Assembly (NCBI GenBank): GCA_024220505.1
Contig: JAKZZE010000013.1
Coordinates: forward strand, 1,516,121-1,580,120
DNA from: Rhizopus arrhizus
Taxonomy: Eukaryota > Mucoromycota > Mucoromycetes > Mucorales > Rhizopodaceae
Reading direction: 5' to 3'
Length of the DNA stretch: 64,000 bases
Shown: positions 19,606 through 31,542 of the stretch, in pieces
Position numbering within the stretch: the first letter of the stretch is position 1
Layout: each line of letters starts with the position of its first letter
Notes under the pieces: generated by a model
The model's database searches: none
The model's input: only the letters and a program-made list of their open reading frames with translations
What the model was told of the DNA's origin: nothing
Made by a program: the position numbers and the translations under genes

Positions 19606-19886
19606 TAAAAAAAAAAAAAAAAAGAAACCGACATTAGACTTGGTTGTTATTACTTTTTATAAGCTTACATTTGACCAGTGCTTGAGCTTTCCTTTTTTTT
19701 GTTTTGTGCCTTTGGCATCTAGAGTATTCCATGAAACAAAACAAGGGAAAAAAAAAAGAAGTTGTTTTACTGCCTTATTTCATTGTTTAAGCACCGACTG
19801 TTTTTGCAAATTTACTACTCGTTTTTTATCAGGCGCATTTTTTTTTTTCCTTCTTTATTTCTTTACAAAATACTAAATTCTTCAAA

Positions 19887-22753
19887 ATGAACAACATCAA
19901 CAACATTAAAATCGCTTGCACTTGTACCGAATGCAGCATGCATCCCGGTGGATTTAGAAGACTTGCAAAGAGAACTGTTCTTACTCATAAGCGTCTGGAC
20001 AGATTCAGAGGAAGAGGTTATAGTTTTTATTTTTTCGTATAAACGCACTCGTGTTAATGTAAAAAAAAAAAAAAAAAAAAAATAGAGTCCAGAAGACAAG
20101 TAGCCGAAGTCATGCAACAACCAACAGCCGTCCTTGAAAACGAAAGTGAGCATACCACCTTTGAAGGTATATTTTCAGTCGACAAAGCATTTTACATTAG
20201 AAAGGATTTATTTATTGAACTGTATTTTACAATTTGTTAGACCACATGAATGTTGATGGAGAGGAGGAATTGAGCCACGAAGAACAGCTCAAGCATCTTT
20301 TGGTGCTCTACGTGGTTCTTTTTCAAGCAAAGTACCTCTCTGTACAAGCTGGTGAAGAATTGTTGGCCTTTCTCTCTTTCTTTGTTCGTGCTCTTGGCCA
20401 TGACATGGAGATACCAACAAAGATCTCCACGGCTCGTGTCATGGTCAACTACTCGTCTGCCAGCAGTGGTGTTTCTCGTTTTCTTGTCTGTTCCCTTTGC
20501 AGAAGCGTTTACACCACGGGAAGTTTGCATGCCCGACAATGCTCTTATGTCAGGTTTGCAAACAACCCTCACCGCCAAGAACAACCATGTGGTAATCCTC
20601 TTTTTGTTGGAAGCACCGTCAAGCCTGCTCTTGAGTACCCTTACAACTCAATTTTGGAAACGTTGAAGAAGTTTTTTGCTCGTCCTGCCTTCGAGTTCCA
20701 AATTGAGCAGTGGAGAAGTAGATCGGTGGAAGAGGATGTTCTTTACGACATCTATGATGGTAGAGTTTGGAGTCAGCTTGCCGACTCAAATGCTCAGCCA
20801 TTTGTCAACAAAGAAAGGTCGTTGATGGTGTCGTTGAATGTGGACTGGTTTCAGCCTAGTGACGGTATGCACTATTCTTGTGGTGGTGTGTACCTCACTA
20901 TCAACAATCTCCCAAGAAGTTCAAGGATGAAGACTTCCAACGTTATTCTTGTTGGTATGATTCCTGGTCCTGGCGAGCCCACGGATGACCAAATTCAAAA
21001 CTTCTTGCGGCCAATGGTGGATGAGTTGATTGTCCTGTACGATGGTGTGGTTATACCCACCTATCAATGCCCAAATGGTATGCTTGTTCGTGTTGCTTTA
21101 ATGTCAGTCAATTGCGACATACCTGCAGCGCGTAAAGTAGCCGGGTTTATGGGGCAGTCAGCTCATAAGGCTTGTAACAAATGCTCAACTGTCTTTCCTA
21201 GAATCAGTACTGGTGTGAATTCATCCAAGCCTGATTTTTCCAACTTTGATGATGAACACTGGATAATGAGGGACAGTATTCAACAAAGACAAGAAGCATT
21301 TGACTGGCTGAATGCAACTCACATCACTCAGCAAAGAGCCTTACAGACGAGCACGGGGAGTAAATGGAGTGAGCTCCATAGACTTTGTTATTTTGATGTG
21401 GTGAGATTGACAGCTGTGGATCCAATGCACAACTTGTTTCTTGGTACACCAAAAAGAATGATTGAAGTTTGGGAAGGCCGTGGTTTGCTCACTGTAAATG
21501 ATTTCAAGGCAATGGCTGATGAATCTAGCTCAGTTATCATTCCTTCTCAATACTGCAAGATATCTAGATGTATGTAACAAATATAAAAAACTTTAATTCA
21601 TGTTCAAGCTAACAATTATTTTTTTTTAAAAAAAAAAGTCAAGATTGAAAGTTGTTTCAGTAACATGAAATCAGACGAGTGGAGAACGTGGTGCGTTGTG
21701 CTGTCGCCATTTCTCTTGAAACAGAAACTGGCAAGAGAGCACTTTGACAATTGGATGCTGTACGTTGAAGCGGTGAAATTGGTCACTGGGCCCCTTGTTA
21801 CAAATGAAGACATAGACATAGCCCATTCACTCTTTAAAAATTTTGGCAAGACTTGTGTTCGACTATATGGAAACTCTATGGCAACACCAAACATGCACAT
21901 GCATATGCATCTCAAGGAATGCTTTTTGGACTTTGGTCCTTCTTATGCCTTTTGGCTTTATGGTTTCGAACGCCTTAATGGTAACATAAAAAATATAAAC
22001 ATTAATTTTAAGACAGGCTTCGAAACAACCTATGCAATTATGTTTATCCAAAATGTTCATACACAAGACCTCATACACTCATTACATTCATTCATTAACA
22101 CAACCAACAATGACATGCTCCTATTAGTGAAATCTATAGAAAAGATAGGCGAGGTTACGAGTGATGAGAGTGGTTTAACGCCATTTGACTACTCTCGTTT
22201 CATAGACGGGCCTAGTTTATTCAATTCGACGATTACTGGTAGTGAGCCTCTGCCACCAACCTCCTATCCTTTAAAATACAACAAAAAAACACACCTTATA
22301 TGCCATGAACATTATGAAGCTTTAAAAGCCTATTATATCTACACCTATGCAACTAATACATACATCGATACTACTATACATTCATTTAAAAATATCACTT
22401 TGCTTGGACAACTTTATCAGCCAGCAATTAACAATTCCTTTTCATCATCACCTTCATCATTCATTCAGGCCATTGTCGACAATCAACTGCGCATTGGTCA
22501 AATATCATATCTTTTCACACATTCATTTAACAATATGACTCATTACTTTGCATTTGTCAATTGGTACAGCCATGCGACCCAGCATTTCCCCACCTTCGAT
22601 GGTACTGGCATCCAAGTGTGGAAGAATCAATATGAACCAGTGTCAAGACTTAGCATACTTCCAATTCATCGAATTTATAACCCTGTTGCTGTCAAATCAT
22701 ACATCGATAACCACGTCCTCACTCTCTCTCTTCCAAGAAAAATTTATATGTAA
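19887..22753 (+). CDS. Tnp2-like CACTA transposase of element B, 4 exons
   Basis: This should be the DNA-cleaving transposase. Exons 19,887-20,016, 20,086-20,166, 20,241-21,569 and 21,639-22,753 join in frame to 884 aa; each junction was checked for phase. Introns are 69-74 bp; the first has an unusual GTTATA donor. The N-terminus has a Cys cluster (CTCTECSMHPGG). The core matches fungal CACTA/Tnp2 transposases: NVDWFQPSD (Asp about residue 272), IPGPGEPTDD, NCDIPAARK (Asp about 363), SAHKACNKC, VDPMHNLFLG (Asp about 464) and, in exon 4, MHLKECFLDFGPSYAFW then FERLNG (Glu about 624). The catalytic assignment is inferred from the family pattern. The copy in C has the same exon structure. No defect is visible. 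Confidence 0.85.
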
Positions 22754-22942
22754 CAAATATGCAAAACCATTAAATCATTCATTTATCTATCGATATTATT
22801 ATTATTATTTTTATTTTATTACATATTTTACTAAAGAATCATTCAATAGACTAGCTTTTTTTTTTTAACAAATGTTTATTCAATTTGAAAAACGACAACA
22901 AAACAAGGAACAAAAAGGAAAGGAAAAAAAAAAAGTGGATGC

Positions 22943-24219
22943 CTATGGCATTGGGTTGACGGCGGCAAAGGAGGAAGAACCAGAAACAGAAGTTGGAAAG
23001 CCAAGAGCAGGGGAAGAAAAAGCCCAGGAAGGGTAATACTCATGGTCGAGCTTATAAGGGAACTCCACCTCAACATTTTCTATTCTTCTTCTAATAGCTG
23101 GTGGAGCCCCCTTTTTCTTTAACAAGTCTTTGTGCCCTTTCTGCAGCTCTTTGTGGAATTCCACTACCTGTAGGCAATTAAGGTATATTAGAAAAAGAGG
23201 TTTATTGATATGTTATACTTACTCTTTCACTTCTGAATGATGGCCGCTTGACAATAAATGTACGGCCATCTTCATCTTCTGGGCCATCCTCCTCATCAGA
23301 GGTCCAAGCAACCGTCAAGATCTTTTCGGCAAATGGGAACCGGGCGTGGTATGCTGCTGCGTTGGCGTTGTAAGCAATCCTCCTGTTAAGGAGTTTCTAT
23401 CATAAAGTATTGATATAAGTATTATAGGCATTTTATATTATGATTTTTTGAATATCAAGTACTTACTGCATTTACGCGGCTGCGGCAGGCTGACGTTGGT
23501 GTCGCCACAGCTTTCCCATTTGCCTTATCCACCATGTAATAGAACTTACTTCTAATCATGGTGAATATCTGCGAATCAGTCAGGCAATTGAAGCGTTGGT
23601 GCTTCCTGACTTCATCGCGCAACAGATTTTTTACTTTTCTGTTGGCCTTGTCGGTGATGGACTTGAGCGTATCAAACTTGATGCCACGGCCAACCAAGTA
23701 TTCACGGTAGTGATCAGCTATGTGATCCTATAATGTAAGTGAAAAAATTAAGAAATAAAGTTACTAAATTGAATTTACTAATTGATACTTTAATTTTTAG
23801 CTTACACTACACTGCTTTTTGATCTTGTTGATCTCAGCCACAGAAACATACTGCTGCCCTTGCTGTGGCTGTTGAACTGGATGTTGCTGCTGCTGCTGCT
23901 GCTGTTGCTGTTGCCACATTTGAGCAAAAAACTGCATTTGGGCAGCCATCATCTCTGGTGTGAAACTAGAGGCTGCTCCAATAGCCTCTGCACCAGTATG
24001 GCTACCAAATGTTGCAACAGGAGCGGCCACAGGAGCAGTAACGGGAACAGGAGCAGAAGCGGGAACAGGAGCAGGAGCGGGAACAGGAGCAGGAGCAGGG
24101 AAAAGAGAAGAGGAAGAAGGAACAACAGTGGATGATGATCCAGCGATATTTGAAGAAACTCTTGCCCTTTTTGGGGCATTGCTGGGAACGTTGATGGGTG
24201 TAGCGACGCGTCTAGACAT
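22943..24219 (-). CDS. Accessory gene of element B, 4 exons, unknown family
   Basis: I do not recognise this protein. Exons on the minus strand are 24,219-23,806, 23,727-23,467, 23,396-23,223 and 23,167-22,943, all phase 0, joining to 357 aa; short exons without their own ATG are easily missed. Exon 1 has a basic SNAPKRARVSS motif (possible nuclear signal), a Pro/Ala/Val repeat and a polyGln run. Exon 2 is helical and basic (HYREYLVGRGIKFD, RSKFYYMV). Exon 3 has an acidic WTSDEEDGPEDEDG segment followed by RTFIVKRPSFRSER. Exon 4 ends PSWAFSSPALGF...NPMP. Its place opposite the transposase and its conservation in C suggest a DNA-binding partner comparable in role to plant TNPA; that role is inference. 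Confidence 0.72.
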
Positions 24220-24298
24220 TTTTTAAAATAAAGTATAAAGAAGAAGAAAAAAGAAGAATGTGCTACATTGTTTTTATATTCTTCAGTTTATTTTGTAC

Positions 24299-24329
<31 letters not shown>

Positions 24330-25909
24330 GAAAAAAAAAAACACTATTAGGGTTGAAGATGTTAAATTTAAATAAAGAATAAGTCTAACAATATATAAAC
24401 AAGCTTTTTGAATATTTTAATAGCTGAACTGTGTTAAAAAATGCAGTTGAAACGAGCTTTCATGGTTATTAGAATTTACTAATACTGAATAATTGTAACA
24501 CTTGTAAAATGAAGCTATAAAAAAAGTACTTTTTTTTCCCTTTTTTTTTTCCTTTTTTTTTTAAAAAAAAATCTTTTCTGAAAGGTAAGTTCTTAATATT
24601 ATATATACTCTATTATTGCTCTAATGGTACTTGTACTTTAGTAAAGTTGTGTTGGCTGCTTTCTTTATAGTTTAAATTGTCTTTATAAAGTCTTTTTCCC
24701 AGGATTATAGTTGCTTCTTCTTTTACTTGTTGGTATAAGCTTGGCTGGTGTCTTTTTTTCTTCTTTTATCTCGTGGTTCGTCTAAAGCAAGGTACTATTA
24801 CTTTTACTATATACTCCATAACTAATATTTATTATAGATGCGTTCTGCTTCCTTTTTTTTTACTTGTTGGTAAAGCTTAGCAAGGTTTTTCTCTTAGCCC
24901 ATCTAAAGAAAGGTACTATTACTTTTATTACATATCCTTCATAGCTAATAATTATTATAGATGTCTGCTGCTTTTTTTACTTGTGAGTATACGCTTAGCT
25001 AGTTTTTTTCCCATGGTCTATCTAAAGAAAGGTACTATTGCTTTTATTATATATACACGATATTTAACATCTATTGTAGATGAATGTTGCTCTGCTTTGG
25101 CCTCTTTCTGTTTCTTTCCTGGCTTTTACTTTGGTTCTTAAGTACTGATGTATTTCCTTCTTTTGCTTTAATTACCCAGGTCCTTGTGCCTTTGAGTCCT
25201 TGTGTCTTTGAATCCTTGAGCTTGGCTTTTTTTTTTTTTTTCTTTTGAGAACTTTTTGAGTTCCACGAGACTAGTTGATGTATTTTTAGATTAGATGCTG
25301 CTATTCTGGTGACATTAGGTAAGTCAAGCACACTGCTAAAATGCTACAAGCAAAGAAATACTATGTATTGTTATTATTATTTTATTCAAATAAAAAAAAG
25401 CTATTTTTTATAAACAAAATCCCTATTTTTTTGTATATATAAAGCAAAATTTATTGCAATATGAATGGTCGATAAAGAAGTATATAAAGCAATATAAGTG
25501 GTTTATAAGGAAATATATAAGGCAATATGAGTGGTTCATAAAGAAGTATATAAGGCAATATGAGTGGTTTATAAAGAGTAAAAAGACAAATAAAGTAATG
25601 ATTTAAAAAGTATCATTGGTTGCCAAATTATTTATAACGTAGAATAGACTATGTAAGGCAGCTAACAAGAGAGACGCCTTCGCAGAACGACAATTGGGTC
25701 TGTATAAATCTACTTATAGCTATGGATCATCATTTTCGTTAATATCGGCACCATACAGAGACGCAGAATATATTGACAGACATTTAGGTCCTTAAAGGGT
25801 GCCGATATTGACGTCGGCATAAATACCCATTCAATCACAGCTTTTGGCATCGTTAAACAGAAAAGCATATTGCTAAAAATTAACAATGTGCAGAGTTTGC
25901 ACGATTATT
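24220..25909. other. Right subterminal region of element B
   Basis: Upstream region of the accessory gene plus the element end. It is AT-rich, with poly-T tracts and the intron-like repeat array (24,792-25,079). A further intron-like unit AAAGGTAAGTTCTT ... TACTTTAG lies at about 24,583-24,641. The last 600 bp (ACCATACAGAGACGCAG, GTGCCGATATTGACGTCGG) match the end of D almost exactly. No protein gene seen. Confidence 0.5.
24792..25079 (+). repeat. Tandem intron-like units in element B
   Basis: Three units about 120 bp apart (24,792-24,837, 24,913-24,960, 25,032-25,079). Each is 46-48 bp, starts GTACTATT after AAG, usually has a CTAAT-like branch point, and ends TATAG or TGTAG followed by ATG. 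The 70-75 bp between units are also similar to one another (CTTAGCTAGTTTT, CCATCTAAAG). They look like minimal introns repeated in tandem. C has three such units and D has four. Confidence 0.6.
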
Positions 25910-28900
25910 ATACTTCGGGTGTTTTAACAGTTGAACTTCGAATAAAATAATACAAATTTGAATTTGCAGGATAGATATATAATATTTGTATCAAAAAAAA
26001 CCTAGAAAAAAATATATGTTATATCTATAATGATATATATATGTTTATAATCTGTATATTGAATAAAAAGAAATTGTATTTCTTGTAAAAAAAAATTTTT
26101 CTCTTTTGTACTACATGAATCCATGCAAACTTATAAATTGGGAAAATGAAAAGTTTTCAAATTCAGTGTATGATTTTTTAATTTCAACAAAGGTCAATGA
26201 AGTAAATCCATTGGACTGTAAGCTCGGAAATTTAACTGCTTGAGCTGCGACCTCCTCTTGCCAAGCATACTCGATTTGCTATACTGCAAAAAAAAAGAAA
26301 GTACATAGTACATCTACCCAAAAAAAATAATTTTGTAGGTTTATAATGAAAAGATAGAGAGCAACATTACTTAAATTGTGAAAGGGAACATGAGTTCAAT
26401 GCTTTTATCCAACGAAGAGTAAAATTAATTATTTACAATTGAAATAAAAGAATGGTCTATAGGGAAGTAATAAATATAAACGTTAAATAAAAGATAAAAG
26501 CTAGAAACAAAAATGAACAAGGAAAAAGGAAAAAAAAAAGAAAAAAGAAAAAAGAAAATGGTATTTCTTTTTTTGACCGTAAGGAAATTAGCATCTATCA
26601 AAGATGATAGTGCAATGTTTAAAGGACTAAAGCTAAGCAGAAAATAGAAGGGTATGGGTTTGGTAATCATTTTTATTTTTAATTGCAAAAAGAAATAACA
26701 ATATTAACATCAAGTGAATTTACATGTCTTGAGATTCCTTATAACAGAGACTATAAGAAAGGGTTATTAATGAAATAAAATAGAACATTTGATAGATTTA
26801 GAAAAAAAGAAAAAGTAATGTTGAAATTAGACAATTGCAATGTCGGAATTACTTGCATGTGAAAAAAGCAATGTTGGAATTACGTGCATGTTAAAAAAAA
26901 AAAGAATGTTAAAGTGACATTGCAAAAGAATACTTACTTTTACAAACTGTCTTAAGTTGAACAAACCTACTTACAGGACCTTCGTTTTATTTATAGAGCA
27001 TACAGAGATTTACTTAGGGCTATAAAAAGCGGTTTTAGAAATTGCACTGAAATTGGAAATTTTTTTTTTTTTGATTAAGTACTTTGAAAAAAAAAAAATT
27101 AGCTGAGATGTCAACTGCAGATGTTTTAATTCATTTGCCTTTGTGTGCTAATTACAATTTATTATTCAATATATATGCCTTTATTTATGAGTTTTTTGTC
27201 CTATCTTTGATTAAGAATATCATTACTTTGCCTTTTTTTTTTTCTTTTTTCTTTTTGGATTACCGCAGTACACTTAACTAAACTCCATCATTTTTTTTTG
27301 TAAAGTAGTGCACTTATGTAAGCCAATCAATATAATACTGAATATGATGGGAAAAGATTCAAATATCTTATCACAAAGGTTGAATTGATTTTACTCGATG
27401 AAAAATTTATTCTTGTTTAGCGGCACTTGTATAATGTCGGCAACGTAACAACATCAATTGAAACTTGTTCTTCCTCTGGAACTTCAAACTGAGTATTAAA
27501 GGCTCTTATTGTTTGATTTTGGAGCTGTATATAAGGAGTTCATAAAGCGACATATCAATTGTATAAAATTTTTTGTTGTAATTATACAAATACATACTCA
27601 TAGATGAATTTAATACTACTGAATTACAGTAAAACCATATCTCTATAAATAAATATGAGACCTCTGCAATGATCACCTTTGATGTATTGTTCATATCGAT
27701 AGAGCTAGGATCACGAGTATTGACAGGTGCAGGGTTGAATTCGATAATACGCTCAGATATATTGATATAAGGTACTTTGAAGAAAAAGAAAAGAAACTTA
27801 ACATTGAAGCTAGATACATCTTAAGTGCTATTGCGTTCAACTGTAAACTCAGTTATATTCAAGTCAAAAAATCTATAAAAGGATTGATGTCTCAGATGAA
27901 TCTTTTCTTTTCTTTCTTTCTTTTTTTTGATTTGTTATCCCAGGTAAGTTTCTCTTTTTTTAAATTTTTTTTGAATGTTCTTTATTAAAGATTTATAGAT
28001 ATGCTCATGGCTATCATAAGTTCTTGAGTCTTTTCTGTATCGTTTATGTGGTAAGTATGCTTCTAAACCTTCATTATCTTTATTAACAATCAAATTTAGT
28101 TTTTTAGGCTTGATTCTGAAGCTGTTTGAATAGTTTGGCATCGTCTTCTGGTTTTTAAAGTGGTTTAATGTAAGAAAATCGGGTACATCATGCTTCACTG
28201 TAATTAATCTTTCATTTTATTTAGCTTTGACTCTACTTTCCTCCTGCTTAGTCTACTGTCTTCATCTTTATATTGCTTTTGATCTCTTTTGAGGCTGCTT
28301 CATTGTATTTGTTTGTTTTGCCTGATTTGTCTGCTATATTCTATTGTTTGATGCTTCTGAGGTCAAGGTAAGTGCAATTTTGAAAAAAAAAAAATTTTTT
28401 TTTTGTATCTACCGTTTAAAGGTGATGTTTCATTATTCCCATAAATTCCCTGCTTCTTTCCTCCCCCACTTTTTTTTAAATCATTTTTAATAATCAAATG
28501 AACCAATAATATATAATCAATATGGCAAAAGAGCCCAAAAATAAATGAATAAAATCACATTTTTGACCAATAATACTGTATTTTAAGCCTATTTTTTTCC
28601 TAATACAAATCATCCAGAGCTATATATAATCATAATAAACCAATAAGGAAATATTGTAAAAAGGCAATAAGCCAATAAAGAAGTAATATTAAAGAGAAAT
28701 AGACCTATAAGGAATCTTTGCTAAAAGGCAACAAGCCAATAAAGAAATAGTATCAAAGAGAAACGCAAGCATGTAAGGTCCAATGGAAAAGCGTTATGTT
28801 TGTGTATCATCGTAAAAAGAACAATGAAGCGGCGCGTCACCAAAAGTAACACGGTATTTTATATACATATCTTAACATTTCGAGCAAAATATACGAAGTA

Positions 28901-28999
28901 CATATTTTATGGAATCTGTAAATATATTGATGTAAACCCGAAATATCTCATTATATTCTGTCAAATATAATGCTATATATATAGCAATTATGTGCAGTG
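25910..28999. mobile_element. CACTG element A', truncated relative of A
   Basis: A 3.1-kb remnant. Its right end (CAATTATGTGCAGTG, ending 28,999) matches the right end of A, and 26,110-26,240 and 27,690-28,850 match A. Its left end is missing: it joins the shortened right end of B at about 25,909. It carries only a decayed start of the accessory gene. The rest is AT-rich with short meaningless ORFs. Confidence 0.6.
27640..27760 (-). pseudogene. Accessory-gene remnant in A'
   Basis: The minus strand from 27,760 resembles the first codons of the accessory gene of A (TTCAACCCTGCACCTG versus TTCAACCCTGCTCCTG), but the start codon is lost (ATATCTGAG for ATGTCTGAT) and the similarity fades after about 70-120 bp. 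Confidence 0.45.
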
Positions 29000-29060
29000 G
29001 ATTTCCTAATAAGGAAATTGAAAATTTTAAAGTCCGACGGCAGCAAAGTTACAACCATCC

Positions 29061-31203
29061 ACACCTTGCCTCGGTCTACTCTGGTGACGGTCTTCCGTCA
29101 AGGCGTCCTGACCCTCTGCCCTCTGTCTCTGGTATGGTGCCTTTTGACCTCGATAGTCAAGACCCTGGTATGCCCTCGTTCTCTGCTGACAGTGTGGGTT
29201 CACTGATGCGACGTCTCCCTCTGCGTAAGGCTCCTGGTCCTGACCACTTGCGTACGGAGATGCTCCTCCCCATCAAGTCTGTTCTGGCCCCACTGCTCTC
29301 TTTGCTCTTCAGTATCTGCTACCAGTGGTCGTATACCCCTTCTCTCTGGCGTCAAGCACAGGTGGTCCCCATCCACAAAAAGGGTGATCCTACCTCGCCA
29401 GGGAACTATCGTCCAATCTCCTTGACCTCCATCGTCCGCAAGCTCTTTGAGATGTGTCTCTCTCCCTCTGTTGAAGATGTCTCTCCTCCGCTCGATGTAG
29501 TTCAAGGTGGTTTCCGTCACCAGCGTAGTGCATTGGATCAAGCTCTCTGTCTCCATGATCTGATGCACTCTTACCGACGCCGACACAATCATTATCCTGT
29601 GGTCGCTTTCCTGGACATCAAGTCAGCCTATGATACAGTCGATCGTCGTATCATATGGCAATCGATGCTCGCCTCTTCTGCTCCTCTGTCCTTGGTGTCC
29701 TTGTTGGCCAACATGTTTGATGATGTCTCGGTGTCTGTGTTGTTGCAGAACAATGTCTCTGATCCGTTTGTGCCGAGTAAAGGTGTCCTTCAGGGCTCTG
29801 TCTTGAGTCCTCACCTGTACTCTATCTACGTCAACACATTGCCAGCTCTGCTTCGTTCTGCTGCTTCTGCAACAACCACCTCGGTGTTATCGGTGTCTCC
29901 TTCTGGTCCTCCTGGTCCTGGTGCTCTGGTCTCCGATGGTCTTCCCTTTGGTCCTTTGGTTGGTACTGCTGCTTTGTCTTCCTCGTCCCTGTCGCCCACA
30001 CCCATCAACAGCCTGTTGTATGCGGATGATGTGGCGCTGGTTGGGTCTGCTAGCGAAGTTCGGCATATGCTGGACCTAGCGCAGATCCATTCTCTGACTC
30101 TTGGTTACAAGTGGAGTCCACCAAAGTGTGCCGTCCTAAATGCACCTACTGCTGCATCAAGTCGGTATGTTCAAATATCACTGTATGGTCAAGACCTTCC
30201 TACGGTTGAAGAGTTCACTTATCTTGGTGTCCCTTTTGATGGCAAAGGTATCTCGGTGTCTGCCATGATAAAGCATCGTTCTGCAAGTACCTTGGCGGCT
30301 ATGGCTCAACTTCACTCTATGGGTCTTAACCGTCAAGGCTTTACCCTGCTTCTTTCTTCTCGTCTCTTTGCTGCCTTCATCCGTCCTAAGCTCGAGTATG
30401 GCCTTGCTATTGCTCGACTTACAAGAAAGGACGGTGAAGAGCTCAACCGTGCTCAAGACCGGTGTTTAAGAATGCTTGTTGGTGGCCATCGAACTGCCTC
30501 AACTGTGGTTCTCCGTCATATTACCAATTTGCCGTCGATGACCTTTAGAGCTGATACCTTGGTCCTCAAGTTTTGTCTGCGTTTCGAGGGTCTTCCTGAT
30601 GACTGTCTCTTGTCTCTGCTGTCTTCCTCTGTCTCTTCTTCACTATTGACACAGCTCCGTAAGCGGCAAATCGTACTCGACTACCCTTCGGATGCCCCTC
30701 ATTCGACTTCTCGTCTTGCTTCTTGGCTGCGAAGGTATCGTCAAGATCAATTTCAAAGCTTCCTACAGTCCACCCCCCAGGTTCTGATCCGCGCTTGTCG
30801 TCCTGTTCTTCGGGTGGATCCCATCCTCTACTTGCCTGCCTCCCGTGCTGACCGGTCTCGTCTCATCAGATGGCGCATGGGTTGGATCCCAGGCAAGCCT
30901 GCTCCCTGTTCCTGTGGTCTTGGCGATACTTCTCGTTCCCATCTCATGGTCTGTACCTTGGTTCCTTCTGCTCTTTGGTGCTGTCTGCCTGTTCCACCGC
31001 CTGACTATGTGGGTCACCACATAGACTATGTCTTGAACTTGCTTCCTGTCTCTGCTTTTGCTCGGTGTCCGCCTTTCTGGTCCGCTCTTTGTCAGATCCT
31101 CTGTCACTTTGACAAGATCTGTCATCCTGACATCGAGTACAACTCGTCTTCTCTGCCAGGTCAAGTCTGGATTGACAAGTCCTCTGCTGCTACTGTTCCA
31201 TAA
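29061..31203 (+). pseudogene. LINE ORF2 fragment (RT and zinc finger), copy 2
   Basis: A truncated ORF2 lacking the endonuclease. All RT blocks are present and uninterrupted, including FLDIKSAYDTVDR, LQGSVLSPHLY and YADD near 30,020, plus the C-terminal finger (CSCGLGDTSRSHLMVC, where copy 1 has SCSHLMIC). The open frame can be extended 5' to an ATG at 28,990, but the first 23 codons are non-LINE sequence. The nucleotide match to copy 1 is almost exact over the first kilobase and patchy afterwards. Without the endonuclease and 5' promoter it is not expected to be active. Confidence 0.8.
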
Positions 31204-31471
31204 TGACAAGCGCTCTGATCCACCCTCTGGCTTCTACCTCCCACTGCCAAACCATTTTAGTGCACGATGCGGAGGAGACCATGGTGTTGACGAGTTGCTC
31301 AGTAGTTAGCGCTTCCATTGGCCTTTTCTCTTTCCTTTTTTTCGCTCTTGTGTGCTCTGCGAGTGTTTTTTGTTTCTTGTCTCTTCTCTTTTGTTTCTTG
31401 AGTATGACTATCATGATATTTATCGCTTGTCAATATACTCCTTATATATATTAATAAAAAAAAAATTTCGC
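29061..31471 (+). mobile_element. LINE copy 2, 5'-truncated
   Basis: It begins inside ORF2 at the point equivalent to 10,568 of copy 1 and ends with the same 3' UTR (TTAATAAAAAAAAAA). A 71-bp tRNA-His-derived segment follows (31,472-31,542). The 61 bp before it (29,000-29,060) match neither LINE nor the 71-bp repeat, so no target duplication is visible on the left. Confidence 0.85.
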
Positions 31472-31542
31472 CTATACTATCACGGCACTTTTCTTTCGCT
31501 TTTGGTTAAAAAGGTAAACTTGACTCTTTTTTGGAAAGCCGA
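31472..31542. repeat. 71-bp tRNA-His-flank segment after LINE copy 2
   Basis: It appears identical to 5987-6057 (first 15 nt of tRNA-His plus 56 bp of flank). It lies between the LINE 3' end and the CACTG left end of element C. Confidence 0.8.

Larger units (their letters stand above)
18568..19886 (+). promoter_or_regulatory. Left subterminal and promoter region of transposase in B
   Basis: This region is well conserved with the left ends of C (31,543-32,879) and D (38,825-about 40,100). It holds three tandem CCATTAG units (19,424-19,444), an 18-bp perfect palindrome (19,588-19,605) about 280 bp before the transposase ATG, and long A runs. An intron-like pair AAGGTAAATATTC ... TTTTTACAG lies near 18,757-18,810, so the transposase message may begin with a spliced leader. 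The exact promoter is not identifiable. Confidence 0.45.
18568..25909. mobile_element. CACTG transposon B with transposase and accessory gene
   Basis: A 7.3-kb CACTA-superfamily-like element. The left end is CACTGCAAATAATGTTGC (18,568). At the right end the sequence matches element D up to GCACGATTAT (25,909) but lacks the final TTGCAGTG, so the right TIR has been lost at a junction with A'. It carries a + strand transposase (19,887-22,753) and a - strand accessory gene (22,943-24,219), tail to tail with 189 bp between the stops. Both genes look intact, but the missing right terminus should prevent movement as a unit. I see no convincing target duplication. Confidence 0.78.

Noticed and set aside
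24046..24120. Pro/Ala repeats as a minisatellite
   Set aside because: The short repeats (GGAGCAGGAGC-type) are the coding repeat in exon 1 of the accessory gene of B.
24792..25079. CRISPR array
   Set aside because: The direct repeats are long, imperfect and intron-like, in a eukaryotic transposon, without spacer-repeat geometry or cas genes.
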